Assembly (NCBI GenBank): GCA_964471325.1
Contig: CAYYFL010000001.1
Location: 62,001-126,000 of the forward strand
DNA: 64,000 bases
Direction: 5' to 3'
Source of the DNA: Velamenicoccus sp964471325
GTDB lineage: Bacteria; Omnitrophota; Gorgyraeia; Velamenicoccales; Velamenicoccaceae
Position numbers and translations under genes: made by a program
In this document: positions 15,181-23,592 of the stretch, in pieces
How the letters are laid out: each line of letters begins with the position of its first letter
Numbering within the stretch: position 1 is the stretch's first letter
Notes under the pieces: generated by a model
What the model saw: only the letters and a program-made list of their open reading frames with translations
Database searches by the model: none
What the model was told of the DNA's origin: nothing

Positions 15181-15231
15181 ACTGTAACACATAGTCCTCA
15201 TTAAATCAATCTTTATTTTCCATTTATGGAA
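15181..15231 (-). promoter_or_regulatory. promoter and palindromic operator before the PilM-PilN gene
   Basis: Minus strand TTGATT (15204-15209), 17 bases, extended TG-T-TACAGT (15181-15186). Just upstream of the -35 lies the palindrome TTCCATTTATGGAA (15218-15231), and a half site TTCCAT recurs at 15174-15179 beyond the -10. Two sites flanking a promoter suggest a dimeric regulator; inference. Confidence 0.5.
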
Positions 15232-15309
15232 CAAAATAAGGTAAAAAAATAACCCTCGAGAATCTGCTGTCCAAAGGGGACGCTTCCGGCACAACTTACT
15301 GAGTGAAGC

Positions 15310-15407
15310 CTCCATGGTCTAAAGACCAGGGCTTCCTCTGTGTAATCGAGAGCGTTGGATTTTTCAACGCTCTCAACCAGACAAACCCCGGACAGGGGGC
15401 TTGTCTC
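15310..15407. repeat. three tandem hairpins downstream of the FkbM gene
   Basis: 15310-15340 (GAAGCC..ATGGTCT / AGACCAG..GGCTTC), 15348-15374 (GAGAGCGTTG / CAACGCTCTC, perfect) and 15379-15407 (AGACAAACCCC / GGGGCTTGTCT). The last starts at the stop codon of the methyltransferase gene. None has a T-run on the minus strand. Confidence 0.65.
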
Positions 15408-16255
15408 TACTTTGTCTCAAAATCACCGAAATTTCTTGGATGACCTTGCTGACGCGCCAGGAAATACCTGGGAGGCTCATAATGGTTTTCAGCGGTAAAG
15501 GGTGCCAAAAAAAGGTCGCCTGCGAGGTCTTCGCGGACAAAAAAAGCATTCCCGCCGCCAAAATCGCAACCGACCAATTTATAACCCTTCCGGGCGCCCA
15601 AGAGCTCCAGCGACTTCAGACTGGCGCCAAAATGGGACGTGCCGTCCCATTTATGTTTTAAGTTTTCTTTCATGACCCATTGCATCGATGGCGGAAAAAT
15701 CGCATTGTATTCCATGATGACGACGCGCGGGGAAAACCCCATGAGCGCCTGCCAAACCCAATAATCGTTGCCATCGATATCGATAGAAAGCAAGTCGAAT
15801 TCCCCGGGGACCTGGCATTCGGCAAAAATCTCATTGATATTTTCAGAAGTAATGCATGCGTGCCAAACGGATAATTTGCCTTTATTAATCAGAGGTTTAA
15901 ACTTACTTTTGATCCGCTCGACATAGATCGGCTTATATTCCATCCAGATGCCCTGCCACCCTTTCAACAATAACAAAAGACTGTTATTTTCCGTGCCATG
16001 CTTCCCGCAGCCGAACTCGACAAAAAATTGCGACGTCGTCTTAATCCGGCGAAAGATCTCTTCAATCATGCCGTCTTCACCGTGCTGCGAAAACCCTTTA
16101 TGCTCATAGCGCGTCAATCGTTTGGCGTCCTGATATTTGGGATTATTATATAAAAACTGCCGTATATAGGTCTCTGTCTGAAGGTTGGCCATCAACCCGC
16201 TTAATGCGCGGATTTCTTCCATCTCTCGTGCCGCCTTTTTTAAATTTTTAAACAT
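15407..16255 (-). CDS. FkbM-like SAM-dependent methyltransferase
   Basis: 282 residues. The core has a Rossmann-type SAM site: QFFVEFGCGKHGTENNS (motif I), the acidic end of strand 2 in GIWMEYKPIYVERIKSKF, and FDLLSIDIDGNDYWVWQAL (motif IV). These are typical for FkbM-like enzymes that methylate sugars or other polar groups in glycans. The last 60 residues end in PPRYFLARQQGHPRNFGDF. A good GGAGG lies before the ATG. No other glycan gene is adjacent, so the substrate is unknown. It could share a message with the small coiled-coil gene 43 bases upstream. Confidence 0.78.
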   Translation of the reverse strand: MFKNLKKAAREMEEIRALSGLMANLQTETYIRQFLYNNPKYQDAKRLTRYEHKGFSQHGEDGMIEEIFRRIKTTSQFFVEFGCGKHGTENNSLLLLLKGWQGIWMEYKPIYVERIKSKFKPLINKGKLSVWHACITSENINEIFAECQVPGEFDLLSIDIDGNDYWVWQALMGFSPRVVIMEYNAIFPPSMQWVMKENLKHKWDGTSHFGASLKSLELLGARKGYKLVGCDFGGGNAFFVREDLAGDLFLAPFTAENHYEPPRYFLARQQGHPRNFGDFETK

Positions 16256-16298
16256 CCCGGGCCTCCTTCCCTAAAAACATCAAGGCGTTGGACGAATT

Positions 16299-16445
16299 TT
16301 ACTTTTTCAATTCTTCCAGAATCCGGTCAAGCTTCTGCTCAATCCTCTGAAGGATTTCAAGCTTCTTCTCTTCCATCCGGTGTTGTTTGTCCTGCACTTC
16401 TTTGGCCGTTTGCGCCAGCTTGGCCATATCGGGGAGATTAAACAT
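16299..16445 (-). CDS. 48-residue coiled-coil protein
   Basis: Missed by length filters. AGGAG seven bases before the ATG at 16445 opens 48 codons: MFNLPDMAKLAQTAKEVQDK, then QHRMEEKKLEILQRI, then EQKLDRILEELKK. The second half is a clean heptad pattern (Ile/Leu at a/d positions) with many Glu and Lys, so a two-stranded coiled coil is likely. Good start signal and codon structure support a real gene; function unknown. It may pair with or regulate the methyltransferase that follows. Confidence 0.65.
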   Translation of the reverse strand: MFNLPDMAKLAQTAKEVQDKQHRMEEKKLEILQRIEQKLDRILEELKK

Positions 16446-16544
16446 ATTTTAACTCCTATGATGAATGTTACTCACGTTACATCACTTGCCCCGCTTCATA
16501 AGATACTTTAAAATTCTGGAAGAATTTTACAGTACTCCGCGGGG

Positions 16545-16696
16545 TTAATTCGGGCAGATGACTTAGCTTCACCGCCTACGGCCATCGGCTCGCTAAGTCA
16601 TGCCATGGTTCCATCCGCCACCAGTGCATTGGCGGATTAATTCGGGCTGATGACTTAGCTTCACCGCCTACGGCCATCGGCTCGCTAAGTCATGCC
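16545..16696. repeat. 60-bp direct repeat, two copies, each a hairpin
   Basis: Copy 1 is 16545-16604 and copy 2 is 16637-16696. They differ at one base by eye and are separated by 32 bases that themselves form ATCCGCC / GGCGGAT. Each copy holds ATGACTTAGC / GCTAAGTCAT around an inner GCCTACGGC. The sequence before copy 1 (CCGCGGGGTTAATTC) resembles the GGGGTTAACTCC joint of the multi-hairpin elements. Confidence 0.85.
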
Positions 16697-16700
16697 CTCA

Positions 16701-16994
16701 TTAAAATTTCTTCCCATGCCGATACGGCCGGCTCTTGTTCTTCTCGGCTTTCTTCTTGAGGGCCTCTTCGAGATCCAGGCCGCGGGCGCCGCAATAATCA
16801 AAGATGCGGATACAGCAATCCGCCAGCTCTTCGGCAATCGCCTCCTTGCCCAGGTCATTGCGCATCGCTTCCAGCGCTTCGGAAAGCTCGGAATGCATGA
16901 GCGCGATGAGCTCGCCGTCGGAGCGTTCGAAATCCCACCACCCTTTTTCCTTGGCTGTCGCATGGCACACTTCGATCCATTGTTTTATTGTCAT
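16701..16994 (-). CDS. MazG-like nucleotide pyrophosphohydrolase
   Basis: 97 residues from the ATG at 16994, which has AGGAG six bases upstream; the frame opens earlier without a ribosome site. All-alpha NTP pyrophosphohydrolase pattern: the ExxE in HSELSEALEAMR and the ExxD in EELADCCIRIFDYCG, which coordinate Mg. Proteins of this size and pattern hydrolyse non-canonical or surplus nucleoside triphosphates. N-terminal WIEVCHATAKEKGWWDF is typical of the small dimeric group. The last codons lie next to the second copy of the 60-bp repeat. Confidence 0.85.
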   Translation of the reverse strand: MTIKQWIEVCHATAKEKGWWDFERSDGELIALMHSELSEALEAMRNDLGKEAIAEELADCCIRIFDYCGARGLDLEEALKKKAEKNKSRPYRHGKKF

Positions 16995-17010
16995 GATAAC
17001 TCCTTTACTC

Positions 17011-17160
17011 AATCACCAATAACCCCGCCTACCGGCAGGCAGGCAAGAAACAATAACCCAATAAATCCCAATATCCAATCATCAAACAAAAACTTCTGTT
17101 TGGTCATTGGAATTTGTATATTTCTTGGTCATTGTATCTTGGAAATTGGTTATTGCTCCT
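17011..17160. repeat. A+T-rich long inverted repeat (TTGGTTATT family)
   Basis: Left arm words such as CACCAATAACC and CAAGAAACAATAACCC; right arm words such as TTGGTCATTGGAATTTG and TTGGAAATTGGTTATTG. The loop lies around AAACTTCTGTTT. The same words recur in gaps at about 21.6, 34.4 and 59.0 kb. No gene. It is transcribed in the gap between trpF and the MazG-like gene. Confidence 0.7.
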
Positions 17161-17176
17161 ATTTCTGTGTCGACCT

Positions 17177-17797
17177 TCAACGCCGTTTCACGGTATCAAT
17201 GAATTTTTTGACGCGTTTATGGTCTTTCCTGCCGGGCGCCTTCTCCACGCCGCTGGAGACGTCGACGGCATAGGGCCTGAAAACCTGCAGGAGCCCGCCA
17301 ACATTCTCCGGCGTCAGGCCGCCCGAAACAATGATTTTCGCCTTCTTTTTTGCGAGAGACGCCAGGACCTTCCAGGCGAAAACCTCGCCCGTCCCGCCGA
17401 AGCGGCCCCGGCGGAAAGTATCCAGAAGGAAGAAATCCGCCCGATACCGGTCCAGACCCTCGAGAGAACGGCGTTCCCGGACGCGGACCGCCTTGATGAC
17501 CCCGCATCCTTTAAAAGAATTCACATAGGCCGGCGCCTCTGCGCCGTGAAACTGTACCATGTCCAGGCCGCAGGACGCGGCCACGGCTTGCACGCACTCT
17601 TTGTCTTCGTTAACAAAAACTCCGACCTTGCAAACCGTCCGGGGCAGCCGGCTAATCAGGCGGCGGGCCTTTGAAGGCGGGATGTAGCGTGGGCTCTTCC
17701 TGTAAAAAACAAACCCGAGAAAATCCGCGCCTGCAGCGGCCGCAGCCCTGGCATCGCGCAGGTTCGTGATCCCGCAAATCTTCACTTTCGTGTTCAT
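17177..17797 (-). CDS. trpF: phosphoribosylanthranilate isomerase
   Basis: 206-residue TIM barrel catalysing the third step of tryptophan synthesis (PRA to CdRP). Signature pieces are KICGITNLRDA with the catalytic Cys at position 7 from the N terminus, GFVFYRKSPRYI, VGVFVN, VQFHG, and LDTFRRGRFGGTG with the catalytic Asp. The phosphate-binding ends are SGGLTPENV and VDVSSGVEKAPG. The start overlaps the end of trpC in ATGA fashion. Last gene of the trpGDCF run. Confidence 0.97.
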   Translation of the reverse strand: MNTKVKICGITNLRDARAAAAAGADFLGFVFYRKSPRYIPPSKARRLISRLPRTVCKVGVFVNEDKECVQAVAASCGLDMVQFHGAEAPAYVNSFKGCGVIKAVRVRERRSLEGLDRYRADFFLLDTFRRGRFGGTGEVFAWKVLASLAKKKAKIIVSGGLTPENVGGLLQVFRPYAVDVSSGVEKAPGRKDHKRVKKFIDTVKRR

Positions 17798-18582
17798 GAA
17801 CGCAAGAACTGGACGAATGTCGCGGCGAGCGCGCCTGGGTCTTTGGCGCGCATGAGGCTTGTGCCGACCAGGACGCCGCTCACGCCGGTCTCTTTGATCA
17901 GCGCGAGATCCCCTTTGTCCTTGACACCGCTCTCACAGATAATCGGCCTGTCCTTGGGAAGCCTGCCGGCCAGACGCGTCAGGACGCCGAAATCCGTGGA
18001 AAAATCCTTAAGATTGCGCGTGTTGATACCGATGGCCGCCTGCGGCGCTTCTGCAATCTTTTCGACCTCGGCCTCATCGTGAATCTCCAGAAGAACGTCG
18101 AGCGAACAATCGAGGGCCAGCCGGGCGAAACGGCGCAGGGTCGGCCTGTCCAAAAGAGACGCAATCAACAAGACCGCGTCCGCCCCGTGCGCCTTGGACT
18201 CATAAATCTGATATTCGTCGACGATAAAATCCTTGCGCAGGACCGGTAGAGAAACGGCCCTTCTGACCTCATCGAGATACGCAAGCTTGCCGCCGAAATA
18301 CTTCTCTTCCGTCAGAACAGATAAGGCGCTGACACCCGCACGGGCGTAAGCCGAGGCGATCACAAGAGGATCGAAGTCGGAACGGATGACGCCGGAAGAT
18401 GGAGAAGATTTCTTAATCTCTGCGACGAGATGCATCCTGCCCGAGACGGCAAGGGCGGCCTTGAACCGCGGGGCCTCCTGCGGACCCTCGAGGCGTTTGA
18501 GAAGCTCTGTCTGGGGTATCTCCTGTTTACGGCGATCCAGGGCTTGGCGTGTATGAAAAACAATCTCGTCAAGGATGTTCAT
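17794..18582 (-). CDS. trpC: indole-3-glycerol phosphate synthase
   Basis: 262 residues, TIM barrel. It closes the indole ring (CdRP to indole-3-glycerol phosphate). Seen: LVAEIKKSSPSSG with the catalytic Lys and Glu region, FGGKLAYLDEVRRAVSLPVLRKDFIVDEYQIYE (catalytic lysine in LRKDFI), IGINTRNLKDF and ICESGVKDKGDL. Full length, free-standing rather than fused to trpF. It overlaps trpD by four bases upstream and trpF by four downstream, so the block is translationally coupled. Confidence 0.97.
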   Translation of the reverse strand: MNILDEIVFHTRQALDRRKQEIPQTELLKRLEGPQEAPRFKAALAVSGRMHLVAEIKKSSPSSGVIRSDFDPLVIASAYARAGVSALSVLTEEKYFGGKLAYLDEVRRAVSLPVLRKDFIVDEYQIYESKAHGADAVLLIASLLDRPTLRRFARLALDCSLDVLLEIHDEAEVEKIAEAPQAAIGINTRNLKDFSTDFGVLTRLAGRLPKDRPIICESGVKDKGDLALIKETGVSGVLVGTSLMRAKDPGALAATFVQFLRS

Positions 18583-19598
18583 AAATTCGTGTATTCAATG
18601 AGCTTGTTGAGCTTCTTGATGGCGGCGCCCGAATCGATAGACTCCTCGGCCAGGCGCATCCCGTCCTTGATCGTATACGCCCTGCCTGCGACATAGAGGC
18701 CGCAGCCGGCATTCAAGACGATGATGTCCCTTTCCGGCCCCTCCATGCCCTTGAGGATGTTTAAGGCGATCTGTTTGTTGGTCGCCCGGTCTTCGCCGAG
18801 CACGTCGCGAGGATCGGCTTTCGGCACATCCAGCTTCTGGGGGTCGACGACGTATTCCTTCATGGGGGTTTCTTTGGCGGCGGCGACTTCGCAGACATGG
18901 GTCGGCCCCCAGGTGATCAATTCGTCGTATCCTCCCTCTCCCCAGGCCACAAGCGCGTGCTTCAGGCCCAGGTTCTTAAAAACTTCACCGAGGACAGGCA
19001 GGAGCTTTCTGTCATAAACGCCGACCAGTTGATGCGTGGGAGAAGCCGGATTGATGAGAGGGCCGAGGATGTTGAAGATCGTGCGCGTCTGGAGCTTGCG
19101 CCGGATGGGCTGAACATGGGCCATGGCCGGATGCAGAAGAGGCGCGTAGAGAAACGCAATACCCGCCTCGTGCAGGCATTTTTCCACAGTTTCCAGGGGA
19201 GCATTGATATTGACCCCCAGTTCTTCCATCAGGTCCGCGCTGCCGCAGGCGCTCGATACCGAACGGTTGCCGTGTTTGGCGACGGTGACGCCGGCGCCGG
19301 CGACAACAAGGGCTGCGACCGTCGAGACGTTAAAAGTCCCTTTGGCGTCCCCGCCCGTGCCGCAGGTATCAAAAACCACCTCGGCTCCTGCATCCAGAGG
19401 TCTGACAAACCGCCTCATGGCGCGGACGGCGCCTGTAATCTCCTCTGCTGTCTCGCCTTTTTGAGCCAGGGCTTTCAAAAAAGCGATCGTCTCGGCCTCC
19501 GGCGCCTGCCCCTCGGCAACGAGAGAGATGATGGCTTCTGTCTCCTGCGCGCTCAAGGAAACACCGGACGAGACTTTTTTGACGGCATCCTGCATCAT
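18579..19598 (-). CDS. trpD: anthranilate phosphoribosyltransferase
   Basis: 339 residues. It transfers phosphoribose from PRPP to anthranilate. The PRPP-binding glycine loop DTCGTGGDAKGTFNVST is intact, followed by KHGNRSVSSACGSADLMEELGV and a complete C-terminal alpha/beta domain with NILGPLINPA. Start and stop overlap trpG and trpC by four bases each. It is not fused to trpG as in enterics. Confidence 0.97.
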   Translation of the reverse strand: MMQDAVKKVSSGVSLSAQETEAIISLVAEGQAPEAETIAFLKALAQKGETAEEITGAVRAMRRFVRPLDAGAEVVFDTCGTGGDAKGTFNVSTVAALVVAGAGVTVAKHGNRSVSSACGSADLMEELGVNINAPLETVEKCLHEAGIAFLYAPLLHPAMAHVQPIRRKLQTRTIFNILGPLINPASPTHQLVGVYDRKLLPVLGEVFKNLGLKHALVAWGEGGYDELITWGPTHVCEVAAAKETPMKEYVVDPQKLDVPKADPRDVLGEDRATNKQIALNILKGMEGPERDIIVLNAGCGLYVAGRAYTIKDGMRLAEESIDSGAAIKKLNKLIEYTNL

Positions 19599-20158
19599 AG
19601 CTCAAGAAAATTCTTTAAGAGATGTTTGCCGGATTTTGTCATAATCGATTCCGGATGGAACTGGACGCCGAAAATAGGGTCTTTTTTATGCATCAATCCC
19701 ATAATCTCTTTGTCTTTGGTCCAGGCGGTTACGACGAGTTCCTTGGGAAACCCCTTGGCGTCGACCAGAAGCGAGTGGTAGCGCGTGGCCTCGAAAGGAT
19801 TAGCCAGTCCTTTGAATATCCCCTGCCCCTTATGGTAGATCAACGACGTTTTGCCATGCATCAGCCTATCGGCCCTCACGATCCTGCCCCCGAAGCAATA
19901 ACCGATGGCCTGATGGCCAAGGCAGACGCCGAGGATAGGGACTTTGCCTCCGAAGGCGCGGATGACATCGATGGAAATACCTGCATCTTCGGGACGACCC
20001 GGCCCCGGCGAAATCACGATAGAGCGGGGTTTGAGTTTTTTAATCCCGGAGATCGTGATCTTGTCATTGCGAAAAACCTTCAACTCCTGCCCCATCTCCC
20101 CCAGATACTGGACGAGATTATAGGTAAAGGAATCGTAATTGTCGATCATCAAGATCAT
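19595..20158 (-). CDS. trpG: anthranilate/aminodeoxychorismate synthase amidotransferase subunit
   Basis: 187-residue class I glutamine amidotransferase. The nucleophile elbow GVCLGHQAIGY and the His-Glu pair in QFHPESI complete the triad. It supplies ammonia from glutamine to TrpE, and possibly also to PabB, since such subunits are often shared. First gene of trpGDCF with AGAGGA before the ATG. The large subunit trpE, and trpB and trpA, are absent from this window, so the pathway must be completed elsewhere. The 147-base gap upstream is filled by an inverted repeat with no obvious attenuator. Confidence 0.93.
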   Translation of the reverse strand: MILMIDNYDSFTYNLVQYLGEMGQELKVFRNDKITISGIKKLKPRSIVISPGPGRPEDAGISIDVIRAFGGKVPILGVCLGHQAIGYCFGGRIVRADRLMHGKTSLIYHKGQGIFKGLANPFEATRYHSLLVDAKGFPKELVVTAWTKDKEIMGLMHKKDPIFGVQFHPESIMTKSGKHLLKNFLEL

Positions 20159-20174
20159 AGCAATCCTCTTTCAC

Positions 20175-20300
20175 TACAAGTGCCAATTCCTAAGTTCTAA
20201 TGTCGAATAAATACCCGATGTTTAATATCAAAGGGGTCTCATTTGGCATTCCATCATTAGGACTTAATTTGTCATTCGGATTTCGGAATTAGACATTGAA
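20175..20300. repeat. imperfect inverted repeat upstream of trpG
   Basis: Words CTAAGTTCTAATGTCGAATAA and AATTTGTCATTCGGATTTCGG face each other around a short centre, with AATTAGACATTG at the right edge. The same words occur near 13.1 and 13.55 kb on either side of the frameshifted gene. No gene or clear Trp leader peptide is visible. Confidence 0.5.
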
Positions 20301-20305
20301 ATGAA

Positions 20306-21571
20306 TTATTCCTTCATCCTCTCTATCTTGGCGCCGAGGCTTCTTAATTTTTCTTCAAGCCTCTCATAGCCGCGGTCCAAATGGTAAATCCTGGAGACCT
20401 CCGTCCGGCCTCGGGCGACAAGCCCGGCCAGCACGAGGGCTGCCGACGCCCTGAGGTCGGAGGCCATGACAGGCGCGCCGCTCAATTGCCGGGTGCCGTG
20501 CACGACCGCATACGGCCCCTCCCTCTTGACCTGCGCCCCCATACGGTTCAACTCCGCCACATGCATGAAACGGTCGGGATATATCTTTTCCGTGATCACG
20601 CTGATCCCGTCGGTAATGCTCATGAGCGTCATGAACTGCGCCTGCACGTCCGTCGGAAAACCGGGATACGGCAGGGTCACGACGTCCGTGGGCTTGAAAC
20701 GGCGCGAGGACTTCCTGACAAGCACGCTGTCGCGCGCGATCTTTAAATCCATGCCCGCTTCCTCAAGTTTTTCTAAAACCGCCATCATGTGTTCCGCCCT
20801 GGCTTTCCTGACAAACACCTCGCCCCGTGTGATCCCTGCGGCCATGATGAGAGTCGCCGCTTCGATCCTGTCGGGGATCACCTCATACTCGACGCCGTGC
20901 AACTCTTTGACGCCCGTGATCTCAAGGTACGGCGACCCTTCGCCTTTGATCTTGGCCCCCATCTTGATCAGGAACCGCGCCAGATCCACGACCTCTGGTT
21001 CGCATGCCGCGTTCTCGATCACTGTTGTCCCGCGCGCCAGTGTCGCGGCCATCATGACGTTTCCCGTGGCCAGGACCGACGAGCCGAACGCGCCGCCTAA
21101 ATAAATATGCGCGCCCTTGAGCCGCCGGCCGTCGGCGATAACGTAGCCTTCCTTTACCTGGATCTTGGCACCCAGTTTCGCCAAACCTTTAAGATGAAGG
21201 TCCACCGGCCGCACGCCGATGACGCATCCGCCCGGCAAAGAGACGCGGGCCCTGCCATAGCGCGCCAGCAAAGGACCCAGGACGCAGAAAGACGCCCGCA
21301 TCGTCGAGACGAGTTTATACGGCGCCTCGCAGCGCTCCAGGCCGTTCGGCCTCAGGCGGATGACATGATCCTTGAATTCATAAGCGGCGCCCAGATACTT
21401 GAGGATCTTGAGCATCGAGACGGTGTCGCGCAGGTCCGGAGCGTTTCTGATGACGCATTTGTCTTTTGTCAAAAGCGTAGCCGCCAGGATCGGCAAAAGA
21501 GAATTTTTAGAACCGGAAACCTCCACGCTCCCCCTTAAGGAGATACCGCCTTCGATGACAAGCTTGTCCAT
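20306..21571 (-). CDS. murA: UDP-N-acetylglucosamine 1-carboxyvinyltransferase
   Basis: 421 residues. First committed step of peptidoglycan synthesis: transfer of enolpyruvate from PEP to UDP-GlcNAc. Lys22-Asn23 in SGSKNSLLP, the active-site Cys116 in LPGGCVIGVRPVDLHL (so fosfomycin-type alkylation is possible), and PYPGFPTDVQAQFMTL are all present. Two six-fold inside-out barrels, full length. Position beside prmC-prfA-rpmE-rho is a common arrangement in several phyla. It is separated from prmC by an A+T-rich palindrome. Confidence 0.98.
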   Translation of the reverse strand: MDKLVIEGGISLRGSVEVSGSKNSLLPILAATLLTKDKCVIRNAPDLRDTVSMLKILKYLGAAYEFKDHVIRLRPNGLERCEAPYKLVSTMRASFCVLGPLLARYGRARVSLPGGCVIGVRPVDLHLKGLAKLGAKIQVKEGYVIADGRRLKGAHIYLGGAFGSSVLATGNVMMAATLARGTTVIENAACEPEVVDLARFLIKMGAKIKGEGSPYLEITGVKELHGVEYEVIPDRIEAATLIMAAGITRGEVFVRKARAEHMMAVLEKLEEAGMDLKIARDSVLVRKSSRRFKPTDVVTLPYPGFPTDVQAQFMTLMSITDGISVITEKIYPDRFMHVAELNRMGAQVKREGPYAVVHGTRQLSGAPVMASDLRASAALVLAGLVARGRTEVSRIYHLDRGYERLEEKLRSLGAKIERMKE

Positions 21572-21604
21572 CTTTGCAACCTCGCTTGATTACTTTGAAT
21601 AAAA

Positions 21605-21718
21605 TCACCGATAACCAAGAAACAAATTCCAAACAATACCCAATATCTAATCATCAATCATCAAACAAAAAATATTGTTTGGTTATTATTTGGTGCTTGT
21701 TTCTTGGAGCTTGGTTAT
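21605..21718. repeat. A+T-rich long inverted repeat (TTGGTTATT family)
   Basis: CCGATAACCAAGAAACAA on the left pairs with TTGTTTCTTGGAGCTTGGTTAT on the right; inner CCAAACAATA / TATTGTTTGG pair around ATCATC words. It fills the gap between prmC and murA and reaches the stop codon of prmC. Confidence 0.75.
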
Positions 21719-22531
21719 TTAAATTGTTTTCGTCATAATCGCAATGCGCTTGACGCCGCGCAGGTCTTCTATAAATTTTACCGCAGACCAGCCCTGACGT
21801 CTGCCAAAAATTTTCTCGATCTCCCCCGCCTGTGTATCGCCGATCTCAAGAAAAAGCGACCCGCCTGGCTTTAAAAATTTCGCAGCTGTCCGTGCGAACC
21901 TGCGATAAAAATAAAACCCGTTCCCCGGCGCAACCAAAGCTTCCCGCGGTTCCCGCCGCACATCCTCAGCCAGATGCCTGTATTCACGTAAAGATACATA
22001 GGGCGGATTGGAGATGATCGCGTCAAAGCACTCGCCCTCCAATGCCGAGAAAAGATCGGATTTGACAAACCTGATCCTGTCGGCCACGCCGCACCTTTTG
22101 GCGTTGGCGCGCGCCACACAAAGACAGGTGCCGGAGATATCGACAGCCGTGATCCGTCCACGCCTCTCTTGCGGCAGGAAGGCGGCCAGGGTGATCGCGA
22201 TATTGCCGCTGCCCGTGCCGACATCCAGGATGTCCAGCCGTCCGTCTGTCGCCGGCAGGCTGCCGCAGAGAAAACGCTTGAGCGTTTCATCGACGAGGAT
22301 CTCGGTTTCGGGCCTGGGGACAAGTACGCCCGGCCTGACCCGAAGCTTCAATCCCATAAAATCGGCATCGCCGAGAAGATATTGCAAAGGCTCGCCCTGC
22401 AGGCGGCGGCGCAGAAGGACTTCCAGGCGCCTGTTTTCCGCGCCATGGAGCGCCCGACGGGAATGGTCGAGATACAGCGAAGACCTGTCGCACGCCAGAA
22501 CCTTGCAAAGGATGGACTCGATCTCGTTCAT
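21719..22531 (-). CDS. prmC: release factor N5-glutamine methyltransferase
   Basis: 270 residues. It methylates the glutamine of the GGQ loop of release factors. N-terminal helical bundle up to about residue 75, then a class I methyltransferase with ILDVGTGSGNIAI (SAM motif I), ITAVDISGTCL, and the substrate-binding motif ISNPPYVSL. It overlaps the end of prfA, its own substrate gene, by four bases, so enzyme and substrate are translationally linked. Confidence 0.97.
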   Translation of the reverse strand: MNEIESILCKVLACDRSSLYLDHSRRALHGAENRRLEVLLRRRLQGEPLQYLLGDADFMGLKLRVRPGVLVPRPETEILVDETLKRFLCGSLPATDGRLDILDVGTGSGNIAITLAAFLPQERRGRITAVDISGTCLCVARANAKRCGVADRIRFVKSDLFSALEGECFDAIISNPPYVSLREYRHLAEDVRREPREALVAPGNGFYFYRRFARTAAKFLKPGGSLFLEIGDTQAGEIEKIFGRRQGWSAVKFIEDLRGVKRIAIMTKTI

Positions 22532-23589
22532 CCCTTCTCCCCTTGCGCCTCGGCGCCAAGCAGGGCCTCGGTCACCTCATCCAGCGCGCCGTCCAAAATC
22601 GCCTCGAGGCGATGCGACGTAAAATTGATCCTGTGGTCCGTGACGCGCCTGTCCGGAAAATTATACGTCCGGATCTTCTCGCTGCGGTCGCCTGAACCCA
22701 CCTGCGACTTCCTGAGTTCCGAACGTTCCGACGCTTTCCTGCGGCGCATCTCATCGGACAGGCGCGTGCGCAGGACGCGCATGGCCTTGGCGCGGTTCTT
22801 GATCTGAGAACGCTCATCCTGGCAGGTGACGACAAGGCCTGTCGGCAGATGCGTGATGCGCACGGCCGAGTCCGTCGTGTTGACGTGCTGGCCGCCGTGA
22901 CCGCCGGCGCGGTAGACGTCTATTTTCAGGTCCTTGGGGTCGATCTCCAATTCCGTCTCTTCGGGTTCAAAGAGGACCGCGACAGTCGCCGCCGAGGTAT
23001 GGATGCGGCCTGAGGCTTCCGTCTGGGGCACACGCTGGACGCGATGGACACCGCTTTCATACTTAAGATGCTTGTAGGCGCCCGTGCCGATGACGCTGAA
23101 GACCACTTCCTTGATCCCGCCCAGGTCTGTCGGGCTGATGGACATCAATTCCACGTCCCAGCCCTTGATCGCCGCATATTTCGTATACATCCTGTAGAGA
23201 TCAGCCGCAAAGAGACTCGCCTCCTGGCCCCCGGTGCCGGCGCGTATCTCCACCATGCAGTTCTTGTTCATGTCCGGGTCGGGCTCGGCCATCAGGGCCT
23301 TGAGTTCCAAGTCGGCATTATGTTTCTTTATCTCAAGGACGGCCAATTCATGATTGGCCAGATCCTTAAACTCCTTGCTTTGATTTGGATCATCCAGGAT
23401 ATTAAGGACATCCCTGATCTCGCTATTAATTTCGTCAAGATCGTCATTCTTTTTAAGGATCGGTGCGATCTCGGCCAATTCTTTGGCATATTTAACAGTC
23501 AAGGCATTGTTGGAGACGACATCCGGCGAGACCAAGAGCTGTTCAAGCTCGATCTTCCTTTTCTTGAGGTCCTCGATAGAACGCGGCAT
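22528..23589 (-). CDS. prfA: peptide chain release factor 1
   Basis: 353 residues. It terminates translation at UAA and UAG. The GGQ loop is present as GGHGGQHVNTTDSAVR, one residue variant of the usual GAGGQ/GSGGQ. The region VQRVPQTEASGRIHTSAATVA marks RF1-type class I factors. C-terminal KIRTYNFPDRRVTDHRI is typical. Four bases overlap with prmC downstream; three bases separate it from rpmE upstream. Confidence 0.97.
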   Translation of the reverse strand: MPRSIEDLKKRKIELEQLLVSPDVVSNNALTVKYAKELAEIAPILKKNDDLDEINSEIRDVLNILDDPNQSKEFKDLANHELAVLEIKKHNADLELKALMAEPDPDMNKNCMVEIRAGTGGQEASLFAADLYRMYTKYAAIKGWDVELMSISPTDLGGIKEVVFSVIGTGAYKHLKYESGVHRVQRVPQTEASGRIHTSAATVAVLFEPEETELEIDPKDLKIDVYRAGGHGGQHVNTTDSAVRITHLPTGLVVTCQDERSQIKNRAKAMRVLRTRLSDEMRRRKASERSELRKSQVGSGDRSEKIRTYNFPDRRVTDHRINFTSHRLEAILDGALDEVTEALLGAEAQGEKG

Positions 23590-23592
23590 GGA

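Noticed and set aside
15348..15374. Perfect hairpin GAGAGCGTTG/CAACGCTCTC as a terminator
   Set aside because: No T-run follows on the minus strand, and on the plus strand it is followed by AACCAG; kept only as a palindrome.
16545..16696. Two direct repeats with a 32-base spacer as a possible CRISPR array
   Set aside because: Only two copies, 60 bases each, strongly palindromic over the whole length, spacer itself a hairpin, and no cas gene nearby.
20159..20305. Trp attenuator or T-box before trpG
   Set aside because: No leader peptide with Trp codons, no T-box sequence and no terminator/antiterminator pair; only an inverted repeat is visible.
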